Notes: generated by a model from the letters alone, not told the origin. A stretch of DNA of 35,882 bases from Bacteroidota bacterium (GCA_017860255.1 JAFNAR010000027.1:1-35882); one strand, 5' to 3'; shown: positions 16,791-26,704, counted from the first letter of the stretch. Program-made: numbers and translations.

Positions 16791-17471
16791 TCATTCGTCA
16801 ACAGTCTTCTTAAATTTGAATTTGGGCTCCTCTTTATTGAGTAGTCTTTTAATATTCTTTCTATGAGTGTAGGGTATGAAGATTGCAACTAAACACGTGA
16901 AGACTATTAATGGCACATAAACCTGATAATCGAGCCAATGCCCACAAGTAACATATAGAATTGGAAATGCTATTGATGTTACAATTGAAGCTAATGATAT
17001 AAATTTATAGAAGATAAAAGTTAAAACAAATATAAGAAGGATTAGAGGCAGAAGATGTTCAAAAATACCTATAACAACGCCAAGCATTGTTGCGACTCCT
17101 TTTCCTCCTTTAAATCCAACATAAATTGGAAGTGCATGACCTATAACAGCAATAACTCCCAAACCTAATTTATAGTATGTTAAGTATTCTGCTCCAGAAA
17201 CCATACCCCAAATCTCAGTATAAAAACGTCCAAAGAAGTTGCCAAGGTAAACTGCAAACCATCCTTTAAGTGCGTCAGTCAAAAGTACAAATAAACCTGG
17301 CAAAAGTCCAAGTACTCTAATTGTGTTTGTTGCCCCTGCGTTCTTACTACCTTTCTCCCTCACATCAACTCCATAGAAAGATCTTCCTATCCATACTGCG
17401 GAAGGAATTGAGCCTACAAGATATGCTACCACACATCCTAATGATAACATTATATAATGTATTAGTGTCAT
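16791..17471 (-). CDS. plsY: Glycerol-3-phosphate acyltransferase PlsY
   Basis: The 226-residue inner-membrane enzyme transfers an acyl group from acyl-phosphate to glycerol-3-phosphate, the first step of phospholipid synthesis. The three family motifs are present: GSIPSAVWIGR near residue 21, GSKNAGATN near 41 and GFKGGKGVAT near 119. About five membrane segments are visible. It starts 15 bases after the stop of the 1501-residue protein gene and ends in TGA, one of the uses showing that TGA is a normal stop in this genome. The charged end (KEEPKFKFKKTVDE) is typical of longer PlsY proteins. Confidence 0.95.
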   Translation of the reverse strand: MTLIHYIMLSLGCVVAYLVGSIPSAVWIGRSFYGVDVREKGSKNAGATNTIRVLGLLPGLFVLLTDALKGWFAVYLGNFFGRFYTEIWGMVSGAEYLTYYKLGLGVIAVIGHALPIYVGFKGGKGVATMLGVVIGIFEHLLPLILLIFVLTFIFYKFISLASIVTSIAFPILYVTCGHWLDYQVYVPLIVFTCLVAIFIPYTHRKNIKRLLNKEEPKFKFKKTVDE

Positions 17472-17486
17472 TGTATTTAAAGTTTA

Positions 17487-20400
17487 TTATTCGTTATTTT
17501 CTTGTTTCCCTTCTTTTTCTTCAAAAGTTTCAATTTTTTCTACTTTTCTAATGAAATCCCTTTTCTCATTAGGAGTTGCTATACGATAAGTATAAATCTT
17601 TCCATCCTTACCCTTAAATTCTCTTTCTTTATTAGGGGCAGCTTTAATGTAGTCATTAAATATTTCATTAGAAGACATAGCACTCATTGCAGCTCCATTA
17701 TAGGAGAAGAAATACCAATGATCTGGATTAGCTTCAATATAAATTCTTATTTCATTTGCAAGAGCTGTTTTCAAAAGTTGTATCTTGGCTCTAATATTCT
17801 TATTTACTTGATATTTACCTACCATACTTAACTCAACATCTCCATAAGAAACATAAGAGTTAAGAATTGGGTCCCATTGCATCTTAACATTTGAAAAATA
17901 TAGAGTATAATCCATTTCTTTTGGAATGGTTTTCCATTCTCCTGTAATTAATAATTCTTCATATAGTTCTTTTCCTTTTTCTTGACCAAAGAGCGCAACC
18001 AATTGATCTTGATATTTTGATGCTTCTAATTCAATTTGAGTTAAATTCATATCTTCATAAAGTTCAACCCCCATAAAATCTAAGGCTTGTTGATTGAAAG
18101 GAAAACGAATTGCAAGACTCATATTCAAATCAGCAGTTGTACTATTATTATTAATCTTTATCTCTCCATAATTGTTCATTGAAACAACTCCATCTTTTTT
18201 CAATCCCAAACTAATCATTCCTTGTCCTTTGGCATCACAACTTGTTTTATTCAACACAAGATAATCACCTAAGGCTTCTTTCATATCTTCAAGTTTTTCA
18301 ATTGAAGCTATTCTATATTCGTTTGAAGCTTTATCATAGGTTAAAAATCCTTTAGCTGTCATAAATGTATTATCTCCCTCAACATCTGTTGTAAGGAAAG
18401 CAGAACGAGGCTCCATATTCTTAGGATTAAACTGCATTGAAGCTGTTATTCTCTGACCATCTACTGAAAGTGGAGCTTCTGAAATTGGGATATATATTTC
18501 TTTTGCATCAACTCTTGATTTGAATTTAATCCAAGCAAGATTATCATTACAACTATGAGCAATTTGCAGTCCTCCATCAAAAAGGAAGTTTGTATCACTT
18601 GCATCAACTTGAACATTTCCAAAGAAAAGAAATGCAGGACTTAGAGAAATTGCATTTTCTTTACTTATATTTCCTAAAGCTCTTGATTCTGTTGGATCAG
18701 GATTTATCTTTGACATAAAGATAGGATGCTTTTTGTTGTTTTCATCAACATAATCAATATATCCATTTGCAGAATATAAAGCAGAGGAGTAAATATGTAC
18801 TCTTGAATTATAGAATTGATGAATCTTTGTTTGAGTATTAACCAAAATTGTTGCATCATCTATTGTATCCATTTGTGCACCTGGACGAATTATTAAAGTA
18901 GCATCACCTGGACGTATTGCAGCATCAGCACTTCTTACTAAAAAGACCTCATCGGCAGTTAGTTTATTTGTTTTAAGACTAAGAGTTGGGTGTACTGAAT
19001 TGAAAGTAAGATTTTTTTGCAATGGATTAGTTGCTGTAAATTTGGCTCCTGGCTGTTCTAATTCAAGTAAACTCTTTATATCTTTTGTAGGAAAATCTCC
19101 AGACTTAACACTATTTGAATTTAATAAAGCCAATTCTTTTGAATCCATCATCCAGTCAAACTTATCAACTTCACATACATATTGTAGATAAGTTAAATCA
19201 CATGGTTTGACTCCTTTCATTGAAGTAAATTCACCCTTTCTTGATTTAAAATCAACAAAAGCTTTAACCTCTTTAGCTTTAAACGCTATATCGTTTCCAT
19301 TAAGCGAATTTAAAGTAAAATTGGAAGTATATGCGCTATAATTTATGTTCTTAAATCTAAAATTATCTGATTCAACAATCATTTCGCCTGCTTTATTGCT
19401 TCCATTTCCAGTTAATCCACTTGGTCTAATAATTAAACTTCCTGTATGGAAAGCTTCTCCTGAGAACATATAGAAAGGTTCTTCTTGTTGAGTAACCACC
19501 ATATAGTCTTGATAAGGGAACCAATGTTCTGAAGTTTTACCTACACTAACTTCGGGAAACTCTACTTGAGATTTATTTGAACAAATAAACTTATCAGTAA
19601 TAGTATTCATTGAATCAGGAAGGAAAACAAACATTCTTGATTCAGAACGAGAAGCTATATAATCTAAATAACCAGCTCCTAAAAGTCCTTGCAAACTTAA
19701 ATCTATTCTATTGTAAAACTGACCCTTTCCTCCATAAGCAATCATACCAGTTGAAGGAGTTTCAATAATAAATCCAAGAGAATAGTCTTTCATTACCTTT
19801 AATGGTTCTTTTATATCTGGGAATATTCCAGCAGATTTAAAAACTCCAGTAAATTTAATGCTATCCGTTCTGAAAGTCATTAGGTCTTTAATCTTAAATG
19901 GATCTAATTTATAGAAGAATTTTTCTCTTAAATAAGCACCATTTTGAATTTTTGGTTGGTCATAATAAACGAATGATTCTTCCAAAGAAGATAACATTGG
20001 ATATCCAGGGACTCTTTTTATACTACTTTTATTTTTTGGATCATCTATCAGTAGTTCACAAACCAAGTTTTGAAGTGGAGTTTGAATTTTTATTATCTTA
20101 TTTGTATCTTCAAATAATGGAACATAGAAAGCCATTGAATCAATCTTTGGAAGATTAAGAGCAAATCTCTCATAATCAAAATAACATTTCTCTCCTCCCA
20201 TATTAAATCTTCCTGCTGAGATTTTACCATTGAACTCAAAACTTCTATTCTTTTTCATTACTATTTCTCCATTAATCGGAGCAATATTAACAAAATGAGT
20301 ATCTGACAATGAAAAAGTTTCAATTCCATATAGTCTCAAATCCATATCAAATATATTTAAAACAGCATTTGCTGATTTTTTTGTGGATGATACAAATCTT

Positions 20401-21992
20401 AGATTATCGTAATCTTGCTTTTTTGTATTAGCTTTAATGTAATCAAATATTTTTTCCTTAACAATTGCAGTTTTACGATAAGACTCATAGTTGATAAAAC
20501 CATCTATTGCCAAACGCATAAGCATAACTTCTGCCTGAGTTTCGTCTAATCCTAAATAACGTGCAAATTCTTTAACTGGAATATTCTTTTTCTTGTATTT
20601 GTCAACAAATCCCTTAACTCTATAAATTGGACTTACTTCATCAATCCCTTTTATCTTATCCCATTTCGCTTCTGTATAATAGTTATTTGACTCAAAGGAA
20701 GCAAAAGAAACAGAATTTGATGGAGCTTTAATTGAAGTAAATTCTAAAGTATGTCCATCTAATTTTGCATAAACTGCTTCAGTATAAATATCTATTGCAT
20801 GATAAGAATCTACCCAAGGACTTGCTGAAATTCCTTCTTTATTATTAATACAAGCAATTTCTTTTTGACTTTTATTGTATCTAAACAGTAATCCAGGATG
20901 ATAAACAGAATCTTGATTTATATAAAAAGTAATTTGGCAATCAGGTGATGCAATTCCCTCTTGACTAAAAGGGTGCAAAATTGCTTTTGCCTTGCAGAAA
21001 AGCTTACCTTCTTTTTTAATTACCAATTCTGCTGGTTCTACTGCTGTTCCATATCCTAAAAACTTTCCTCCTTGTTGTGTAAAACCTCCAACATAATCTA
21101 CATCAGGGAAAACATTTTTAATTATTTCTTCTCTTTTATATGAAAAGAAACGAGGATAAGTTACCTCACCTACTTTATCGGAACATAAATCTTCTAATGT
21201 TCCTGAAAGCTTATGTTGGAAGTATTCTTTATTTGTAAAAAGAACAGAATCTGCAATAATAGATGCTCTTTTTAAAGATACATTATAATTTGACAGTTCT
21301 GCATAAACTTGATCTTTTGGAAGTCCTGCTCTTGACCAATCAACTTTTCCTCCAAAGCCTTCAAAACTTTGTTCAACAATATAGAACTTTCCTTTTGTTG
21401 AGAAAATAGTGTTTAAGTCTTTTTGAGAAGAATAAGTTAAATCAATATCTGAAGTGAAATCAACATATGGCCCCCTAATAGTATCTATTCTAATAGTGTA
21501 ACCATTATGTTTAACCTTCCAGTCAACAATTTTTGTTGAATATAGTGTGTTATATTTAACCAAATTCAATGAAGAATTAACTGCATTATTAAATCCTCCC
21601 AAGGTGGAAGATTCAATTGTCCAGTTAAGTCCCTTAAACCATTGATTAAAACTTTCATTAGATTGATTGGTAGTCTTAAAAGCAATTTGTGTTTCAATAA
21701 AATCATAAAATCCAGGCAAAGGACGAACTCTCTTCTTTAACATAAGATTGGAAAGTTTCATTACATCCTTTTTTTGCTGAACAGGCATAGAATTAAAAAC
21801 ATCTGCATATTGAAGGATAAGAGCTTCATATTCTTTTTGCTTATCCTTTTTCATATTTGCATCAGATAAATAAAACTCTGTCAATTCTGCTACATAAGTA
21901 TCTGGATTTTCAGTGAAAGCTTTGAATCTTTGACCAAATGAGCTAAAGCTCATAAAAAATATTACAAGTATTAGAACTATTCTTTTATTCAT
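17487..21992 (-). CDS. Very large secreted protein, function unknown
   Basis: The 1501-residue protein begins with a clear signal peptide (MNKRIVLILVIFFMSFSSFG, cut near GQR). No further membrane segment, Walker motif or catalytic triad is seen. Much of it has an alternating beta pattern with recurring phrases on sheet edges; a helical, charged end follows (KRDFIRKVEKIETFEEKEG). It lacks a type IX tail, so a periplasmic or outer-membrane-associated place is likely. I do not recognise a named family; it looks like one of the long conserved hypothetical proteins of Bacteroidales. It is packed tightly in the tpiA-prmA-plsY-dcp cluster (7 bases after prmA, 15 before plsY), so it is co-expressed with central metabolism and phospholipid genes. 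A role in envelope assembly is inference from that context only. Confidence 0.88.
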   Translation of the reverse strand: MNKRIVLILVIFFMSFSSFGQRFKAFTENPDTYVAELTEFYLSDANMKKDKQKEYEALILQYADVFNSMPVQQKKDVMKLSNLMLKKRVRPLPGFYDFIETQIAFKTTNQSNESFNQWFKGLNWTIESSTLGGFNNAVNSSLNLVKYNTLYSTKIVDWKVKHNGYTIRIDTIRGPYVDFTSDIDLTYSSQKDLNTIFSTKGKFYIVEQSFEGFGGKVDWSRAGLPKDQVYAELSNYNVSLKRASIIADSVLFTNKEYFQHKLSGTLEDLCSDKVGEVTYPRFFSYKREEIIKNVFPDVDYVGGFTQQGGKFLGYGTAVEPAELVIKKEGKLFCKAKAILHPFSQEGIASPDCQITFYINQDSVYHPGLLFRYNKSQKEIACINNKEGISASPWVDSYHAIDIYTEAVYAKLDGHTLEFTSIKAPSNSVSFASFESNNYYTEAKWDKIKGIDEVSPIYRVKGFVDKYKKKNIPVKEFARYLGLDETQAEVMLMRLAIDGFINYESYRKTAIVKEKIFDYIKANTKKQDYDNLRFVSSTKKSANAVLNIFDMDLRLYGIETFSLSDTHFVNIAPINGEIVMKKNRSFEFNGKISAGRFNMGGEKCYFDYERFALNLPKIDSMAFYVPLFEDTNKIIKIQTPLQNLVCELLIDDPKNKSSIKRVPGYPMLSSLEESFVYYDQPKIQNGAYLREKFFYKLDPFKIKDLMTFRTDSIKFTGVFKSAGIFPDIKEPLKVMKDYSLGFIIETPSTGMIAYGGKGQFYNRIDLSLQGLLGAGYLDYIASRSESRMFVFLPDSMNTITDKFICSNKSQVEFPEVSVGKTSEHWFPYQDYMVVTQQEEPFYMFSGEAFHTGSLIIRPSGLTGNGSNKAGEMIVESDNFRFKNINYSAYTSNFTLNSLNGNDIAFKAKEVKAFVDFKSRKGEFTSMKGVKPCDLTYLQYVCEVDKFDWMMDSKELALLNSNSVKSGDFPTKDIKSLLELEQPGAKFTATNPLQKNLTFNSVHPTLSLKTNKLTADEVFLVRSADAAIRPGDATLIIRPGAQMDTIDDATILVNTQTKIHQFYNSRVHIYSSALYSANGYIDYVDENNKKHPIFMSKINPDPTESRALGNISKENAISLSPAFLFFGNVQVDASDTNFLFDGGLQIAHSCNDNLAWIKFKSRVDAKEIYIPISEAPLSVDGQRITASMQFNPKNMEPRSAFLTTDVEGDNTFMTAKGFLTYDKASNEYRIASIEKLEDMKEALGDYLVLNKTSCDAKGQGMISLGLKKDGVVSMNNYGEIKINNNSTTADLNMSLAIRFPFNQQALDFMGVELYEDMNLTQIELEASKYQDQLVALFGQEKGKELYEELLITGEWKTIPKEMDYTLYFSNVKMQWDPILNSYVSYGDVELSMVGKYQVNKNIRAKIQLLKTALANEIRIYIEANPDHWYFFSYNGAAMSAMSSNEIFNDYIKAAPNKEREFKGKDGKIYTYRIATPNEKRDFIRKVEKIETFEEKEGKQENNE

Positions 21993-21999
21993 TATGGAT

Positions 22000-22839
22000 T
22001 TATTGTTTCTTAATAAAACGTAATGCAGCCCAATTTTCTTTTGAGATATGTGTAACTAAATGCAAATTATTTTCATTTGCGCACTTTTCCAATATTTCTA
22101 CATCATTATCATAGAAACCACTCAAAAGCAAAGTTCCACCTGTTCTCAAATGTTTTGAATATGTGGCCATATCTTGCAAAAGGATATTTCGGTTAATGTT
22201 GGCAATAAACAAATCATAACTCTTTGACAAACCAGTTGCGTCTCCAAGTTGAACATCTACTTCAACATTATTTTTTATTACATTTTCCTTTGCATTTTCA
22301 TATGCCCACTCATCATTATCCCAAGCATCAACACTCTTAGCTCCTTTCAATTTGCAAAGTATAGCTAAAACTCCAGTGCCTGTTCCCATATCCATTACAT
22401 CTTTTCCTTCCAACGGTTCATCCCTTAAGAGTTGAATAATTTGATATGTTGTTGGGTGATGAGCTGTCCCAAAGGACATTTTGGGAGAAATCTCAATATT
22501 ATATTCAACATTTTTAATTGGAGGATGAAAGCTTGCTCTAATATAGCAAAAATCATCAACCAATACTGCCTCATAAGATTTCTCCCACTCCATATTCCAA
22601 TCCTGCTGCTCAATTTCCTTAATGTCGTAAGATACATTTACAGATGGATTATTTTCTCTAAAAGCATTTAATAGAAAATCCAAATCCTCTTGATTAAATA
22701 ATTCTTTTTGACAATAAGCAAAGAAACCATCTTTCTTATCTAAGAAACTTTCAAATCCAATATCGCATAAATCACTCTGCAAGATATCGGAATAAATGTC
22801 CACAGAACTCAAACTAAGTTCTAATTCAATATAATTCAT
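22000..22839 (-). CDS. prmA: Ribosomal protein L11 methyltransferase PrmA
   Basis: The 279-residue enzyme methylates ribosomal protein L11 with S-adenosylmethionine. The SAM-binding motif I (VMDMGTGTGVLAI), the acidic loop (DAWDNDEWAYENA) and the FIANINRNIL substrate motif are all present, and the N-terminal L11-recognition domain is complete. I take the ATG at 22839; the TTG three bases upstream would add one residue. It starts 23 bases after tpiA and ends 7 bases before the 1501-residue protein gene. Confidence 0.93.
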   Translation of the reverse strand: MNYIELELSLSSVDIYSDILQSDLCDIGFESFLDKKDGFFAYCQKELFNQEDLDFLLNAFRENNPSVNVSYDIKEIEQQDWNMEWEKSYEAVLVDDFCYIRASFHPPIKNVEYNIEISPKMSFGTAHHPTTYQIIQLLRDEPLEGKDVMDMGTGTGVLAILCKLKGAKSVDAWDNDEWAYENAKENVIKNNVEVDVQLGDATGLSKSYDLFIANINRNILLQDMATYSKHLRTGGTLLLSGFYDNDVEILEKCANENNLHLVTHISKENWAALRFIKKQ

Positions 22840-22862
22840 CAAATAATTAAAATATTTTTGTC

Positions 22863-23618
22863 TTAGAAAGATTTAACTATGGCAATAAAATCATCTTTTT
22901 TCAAAGAAGCTCCTCCAATTAAACCTCCATCAACATCTTTATTTGCAAATAATTCTTTTGCATTCTTGCTATTGCAACTTCCTCCATAAAGAATTGAAAT
23001 TTCTTCAGCTACTTCTTTAGAATATTTCTTTTCCAATAGAGAGCGTATATGTGCGTGCATTTCTTGAGCTTGTTCACTTGTTGCTGTTTTTCCAGTACCT
23101 ATTGCCCAAACAGGTTCATAAGCAATAACAACATCAAGAATTTGCTCTTCTGAAAGATGGAATAAACTTTCCTTTATTTGGTTTTCTACAACTTCAAAGT
23201 GCTTTCCAGCTTCTCTTTGTTCCAATGCTTCTCCACAACAAAATATTGGAAAAATATCATTTTCCATTAATCTATCAACCTTTTGTGCAATTTCTTCTGA
23301 AGTTTCTTTAAAATACTTCCTTCTTTCACTATGTCCTACAATGCAATATTCTACTCCAATTGTGTCAAGCATTTTAGCTGATATCTCTCCTGTATATGCA
23401 CCATTATTCCATTGAGCAACATTTTGAGCTCCACATGAAAACAATCCTTCTTCTGCCATATCGGAAGTAAGTTCCAAATAAGGAGATGGTGGACATAATA
23501 TTATGGTTGGTTCTGCATTAAATTTCTCCAACTCTTCATTAATTTGATCAATCAAATCCTCAGCTTCATCAAAGCCAAGATTCATTTTCCAGTTACCTGC
23601 AACAATATTCTTTCTCAT
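22863..23618 (-). CDS. tpiA: Triosephosphate isomerase
   Basis: The 251-residue glycolytic enzyme interconverts dihydroxyacetone phosphate and glyceraldehyde 3-phosphate in the cytosol. N9 and K11 (AGNWKMN), H96 (IVGHSERR) and E168 (AYEPVWAIGTGK) are the catalytic residues, and the phosphate-binding GGSCNSKNA and GLIGGASL loops are intact. A -7 box (TATATTTG) lies at 23667-23660. It is the first gene of the minus-strand cluster running to dcp. In Bacteroides-type genomes tpiA usually stands next to the BT_3928-like and DUF1599 genes; here a permease gene separates them. Confidence 0.97.
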   Translation of the reverse strand: MRKNIVAGNWKMNLGFDEAEDLIDQINEELEKFNAEPTIILCPPSPYLELTSDMAEEGLFSCGAQNVAQWNNGAYTGEISAKMLDTIGVEYCIVGHSERRKYFKETSEEIAQKVDRLMENDIFPIFCCGEALEQREAGKHFEVVENQIKESLFHLSEEQILDVVIAYEPVWAIGTGKTATSEQAQEMHAHIRSLLEKKYSKEVAEEISILYGGSCNSKNAKELFANKDVDGGLIGGASLKKDDFIAIVKSF

Positions 23619-23659
23619 AAAATTTTTGATTTAATAATTAGTTAAAAAGTAATTTAATG

Positions 23660-23667
23660 CAAATATA
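23660..23667 (-). promoter_or_regulatory. -7 box (TANNTTTG type) of the tpiA cluster
   Basis: On the minus strand TATATTTG matches the consensus exactly, 41 bases before the ATG at 23618. No clear -33 element was found. The 242-base gap to the upstream gene also favours a new transcript here. Confidence 0.45.
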
Positions 23668-23860
23668 CGCTTTTTATTAAAGATAGACGGAATTGAATAA
23701 AAATTGTTCTTTCAAACAATTCCATTGAATAGTCAAAAAATAAACGAAGGTTAAAAGAAATTAATCACCGACTTTTTCAAAATATCTGCCTTATATTTTT
23801 ATTTAAACGGCATTTATTTTTCTGTATAAAAGGATAATGAAACTAAATCTTAAAATTAAA

Positions 23861-24937
23861 CTATCCCACCACCCTAACTCTTGGATCTAAAACACCATAA
23901 AGTATATCAACAACAATGTTTATAATAACCAAAAGCACACAAATAACAAGTAATGCACCCATAACAACAGGGAAATCATATTTCTCCAATCCATCCACAA
24001 TTACAACTCCAACTCCTTTCCAGTCAAAGATATATTCCACAAATACAGCACCAGCCATAAGAGAAGCAAACCAACCAGAAACAGAAGTTATTACTGGATT
24101 CATTGAATTTTTAAGAGCATGATTTTTAATTACCTTATATTTACCCAATCCTTTTGCTCTTGCAGTTCTTATGTAATCTTGAGAAAGAGTATCTAAAAGA
24201 GAGCTTTTGGTAAGTTCAGAAATAACTGCCAAAGGTCTTATGCCAAGAGTAAAGGCAGGAAGTATTAAATTTTTAAGATCCAAATATTGTCCTTGTCCTA
24301 AATCATCCACTGCATAAAGAGAACCAAACATTGAAAGTCCAGTGTAGGGAGCAAGTAAAAATGCAAATAACCAAGCAAAAATAATTGCAGCAAAGAATGA
24401 AGGCAAGCTCATTCCAAGAACAATTACAGAAAGATTTATTTTATCAAACCAGCTTCCATTGAAAATTGCAGAAAGACTTCCCAACAAAACGCCTACAATT
24501 AGAGCAAAACTCATACTTACCACTGCAAGAATAATTGTGTTTGGGAAAGCTTCTGAAAGAATTTCCGAAACTTGTCTTTTACTTTGATAAGAACGTCTTA
24601 GATAAGGTTTCTTAATAACAAGTGAATTATTCTGAGTTTTAACAATTGAAGTATAACTGTATTTATCATCATCCAAATATACGGCATTTTCAGGATTTAA
24701 AGAATGAAAGGAAACAGGAGAAAGATCATTGAGATAGCATAAATATTGAACCCAAAGAGGCTTATCTAAACCAAGATCTTTTTTAATTATTTCAACACTT
24801 TTTTCATCCGCTCTTTGACCAAGCATCATTCGAGCTGAATCACCAGGTAATATATTAAAAAGAAAGAACACTAAGGTAATAACTCCAAAGAGCACTAATA
24901 AACCATAGCCGATTCTCTTAAGGATAAAATTAAGCAT
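23861..24937 (-). CDS. ABC transporter permease of the DppB/OppB peptide family
   Basis: The 358-residue inner-membrane protein has the family N-terminus (FILKRIGYGLLVLFGVITLVF, then LPGDSARMMLG), about six membrane segments and the EAA cytoplasmic loop (DYIRTARAKGLGKYKVIKNHALKNSMNP cut short: residues about 250-278), which docks on an ATPase. It is expected to be part of a peptide or nickel importer, but no second permease, ATPase or binding protein lies in the window. The stretch between the first two membrane segments (about residues 68-125) is long and holds a hydrophilic insert. It starts 28 bases after the BT_3928-like gene, so it is probably co-transcribed with it. Confidence 0.9.
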   Translation of the reverse strand: MLNFILKRIGYGLLVLFGVITLVFFLFNILPGDSARMMLGQRADEKSVEIIKKDLGLDKPLWVQYLCYLNDLSPVSFHSLNPENAVYLDDDKYSYTSIVKTQNNSLVIKKPYLRRSYQSKRQVSEILSEAFPNTIILAVVSMSFALIVGVLLGSLSAIFNGSWFDKINLSVIVLGMSLPSFFAAIIFAWLFAFLLAPYTGLSMFGSLYAVDDLGQGQYLDLKNLILPAFTLGIRPLAVISELTKSSLLDTLSQDYIRTARAKGLGKYKVIKNHALKNSMNPVITSVSGWFASLMAGAVFVEYIFDWKGVGVVIVDGLEKYDFPVVMGALLVICVLLVIINIVVDILYGVLDPRVRVVG

Positions 24938-24965
24938 ATTCTTTCTCTTTATTATCTTTAGAAGT

Positions 24966-26105
24966 CTATTTAATATCTATATTAAGGTTTTCAAAAGGAG
25001 GCAAACATCTCCAAGAATATTTTTTAACAACTTGTCCATTCTTAATCATAACAATTCCTGGATTTGAACGCATAATGGTCATGATAGATTTATCATCAGT
25101 TGAGTAAATTAAAATATCTTTTATATTATGTTTATTGGTAAACTCAGCCCATTTACCAACAGGTGATGCGGTAATGATTGCTGTTTGGCATCCTTTCTCT
25201 GCAGCTTGTTTTAAAAAGTTTGATATTTTTCGCATAGTTTTATGAGAAGGAACATCCAAATCAACAATGGTTACTATAAAACTAACACCTTGATATGTCA
25301 AAAATTCAAAAGCAACATCTTTTTGTTCAACAACCCCAACCATAGAAAAACCATCAGCAGCAATTACATTTGGGTTAATCACTCTACTATTTAAAAATGT
25401 CCAATTAGTTGCAAAATTAGGATCTTCTTTATAGGCTTGCATAAGTTCTTCCATACCAAATTCTCTTTCCTTATTTGTTGAGTTATTTATATATGTAGCA
25501 TAACTAACAGGAGGTTTTTGATCTTCTAGCATTGGCACCATTCTGTTTCCTTCTTTCCAAGGGCGGAAATCAATCATAGGTTCATAAACTGCATTGAATA
25601 TTGTAAAGGTCAAAACCAAAAAGCTTACAAGTATAAGATAAAACCTTCCATAAGTTCTATTTGATTTGGAAGATAACTTTAGTTTATCCCACATAAATGA
25701 AAGGACAAGCAAAACATCAAGAATTATATTCTTCCAAAATGTTTGCCAGTTTGTTAGTTTAACTGCATCTCCAAAACATCCACAGTCAGTCACCTTGTTA
25801 GTTAGTGCATCAATAAATGTTAAAACAGTAAAGAAAAACATCATTAAAGCAACCAACCAATTGGTTGGCTTTTTAAAGTACCCAGAAATCAGCATTAGAC
25901 CAACAAGAAATTCCAAACTACATAGAGTTACAGAAATTACAATTGGAAGCCAAGGAATAGCTTGAAGAAGCCCCCCTAAACCAAATACTCCAATATATTC
26001 AGTAATCTTATAGGCAGTTCCATAAGGGTCAACCGATTTAACAAAGCCAGAAAAGACAAATACTAATCCGACAATAATTCTAAATAATCTTCCTAAATAC
26101 TTCAT
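24966..26105 (-). CDS. BT_3928-like DoxX/MauE membrane protein with thioredoxin-like domain
   Basis: The 379-residue protein has four membrane helices of the DoxX/MauE type in its first 170 residues, with the paired cysteines of DCGCFGDAVKLTNW (around residue 95) that mark the MauE-like redox subgroup. Residues from about 190 form a periplasmic domain resembling a thioredoxin fold (VDLDVPSHKTM ... NPGIVMIKNGQVVKKYSWR), but without a CxxC motif. It is likely to act in electron transfer or disulphide chemistry at the membrane; the true substrate is not known. It follows the DUF1599 gene by 13 bases and precedes the OppB-type permease by 28. Confidence 0.85.
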   Translation of the reverse strand: MKYLGRLFRIIVGLVFVFSGFVKSVDPYGTAYKITEYIGVFGLGGLLQAIPWLPIVISVTLCSLEFLVGLMLISGYFKKPTNWLVALMMFFFTVLTFIDALTNKVTDCGCFGDAVKLTNWQTFWKNIILDVLLVLSFMWDKLKLSSKSNRTYGRFYLILVSFLVLTFTIFNAVYEPMIDFRPWKEGNRMVPMLEDQKPPVSYATYINNSTNKEREFGMEELMQAYKEDPNFATNWTFLNSRVINPNVIAADGFSMVGVVEQKDVAFEFLTYQGVSFIVTIVDLDVPSHKTMRKISNFLKQAAEKGCQTAIITASPVGKWAEFTNKHNIKDILIYSTDDKSIMTIMRSNPGIVMIKNGQVVKKYSWRCLPPFENLNIDIK

Positions 26106-26118
26106 AATCCTATTTATA

Positions 26119-26655
26119 TTATTGAATTTTTATGCTTGCAAAAACTCCGTAGTTGATAATATCATAGTAGTTAGCATCCTCCCCTTCCGAAACAAATACC
26201 TTTCCTTGATTATCTTCAATATTTTTTAATCGCATAATTTTCACAAGAATTAAATCAACAATTGAACTCACTCTCATTGAACGCCATGCTTCTGAATAGT
26301 CGTGATTTTTGTTTTCCATTAGAGATTTAGCATTTTGAGAATACTTATCATAAAGTTCTAATGCTTTTTCCAGTTCAAGTTTATCTTTATCATCCTTTGC
26401 CACTCCAAGTTCCAATTGAATAAGTGCTATTATTGAATAATTGATTATTCCAATAAACTCATCCAAAATTCCTTCATCAATCTTCATCACTCCTGATTCT
26501 TGAAACTGGCGTATGCGATTAGCCTTAATAAATATTTGGTCAGTAACAGAAGGCAAACGGAATATTCTCCACGATGCACCATAATCCTTTAACTTTGCAG
26601 CAAACAAATCTCTACATTGCTTTATAACTTGGTCGTATTCTTGTGAGGTATTCAT
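26119..26655 (-). CDS. DUF1599 family protein
   Basis: The 178-residue cytosolic, mostly helical protein has two copies of a module, each with a KxKDYGxSWR-like phrase (KLKDYGASWRIFRLPSV near residue 17 and KNHDYSEAWRSMRVSSI near residue 115), followed by D-x-I-x-(V/I)K. This matches the DUF1599 family; no reaction is established for it that I know of. The internal duplication and acidic/His residues resemble nucleotide-processing all-alpha folds, which is a guess. It is the first gene of a three-gene minus-strand set and is divergent from folP across 85 bases. Confidence 0.85.
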   Translation of the reverse strand: MNTSQEYDQVIKQCRDLFAAKLKDYGASWRIFRLPSVTDQIFIKANRIRQFQESGVMKIDEGILDEFIGIINYSIIALIQLELGVAKDDKDKLELEKALELYDKYSQNAKSLMENKNHDYSEAWRSMRVSSIVDLILVKIMRLKNIEDNQGKVFVSEGEDANYYDIINYGVFASIKIQ

Positions 26656-26704
26656 AAAAATATTAATGTCGTTATTAAATTAATTTTTCTCCAAATAAAA
26701 TGTG

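Noticed and set aside
23619..23860. Riboswitch or small RNA in the gap before tpiA
   Set aside because: Only weak 4-5-bp stems are seen and no known motif.
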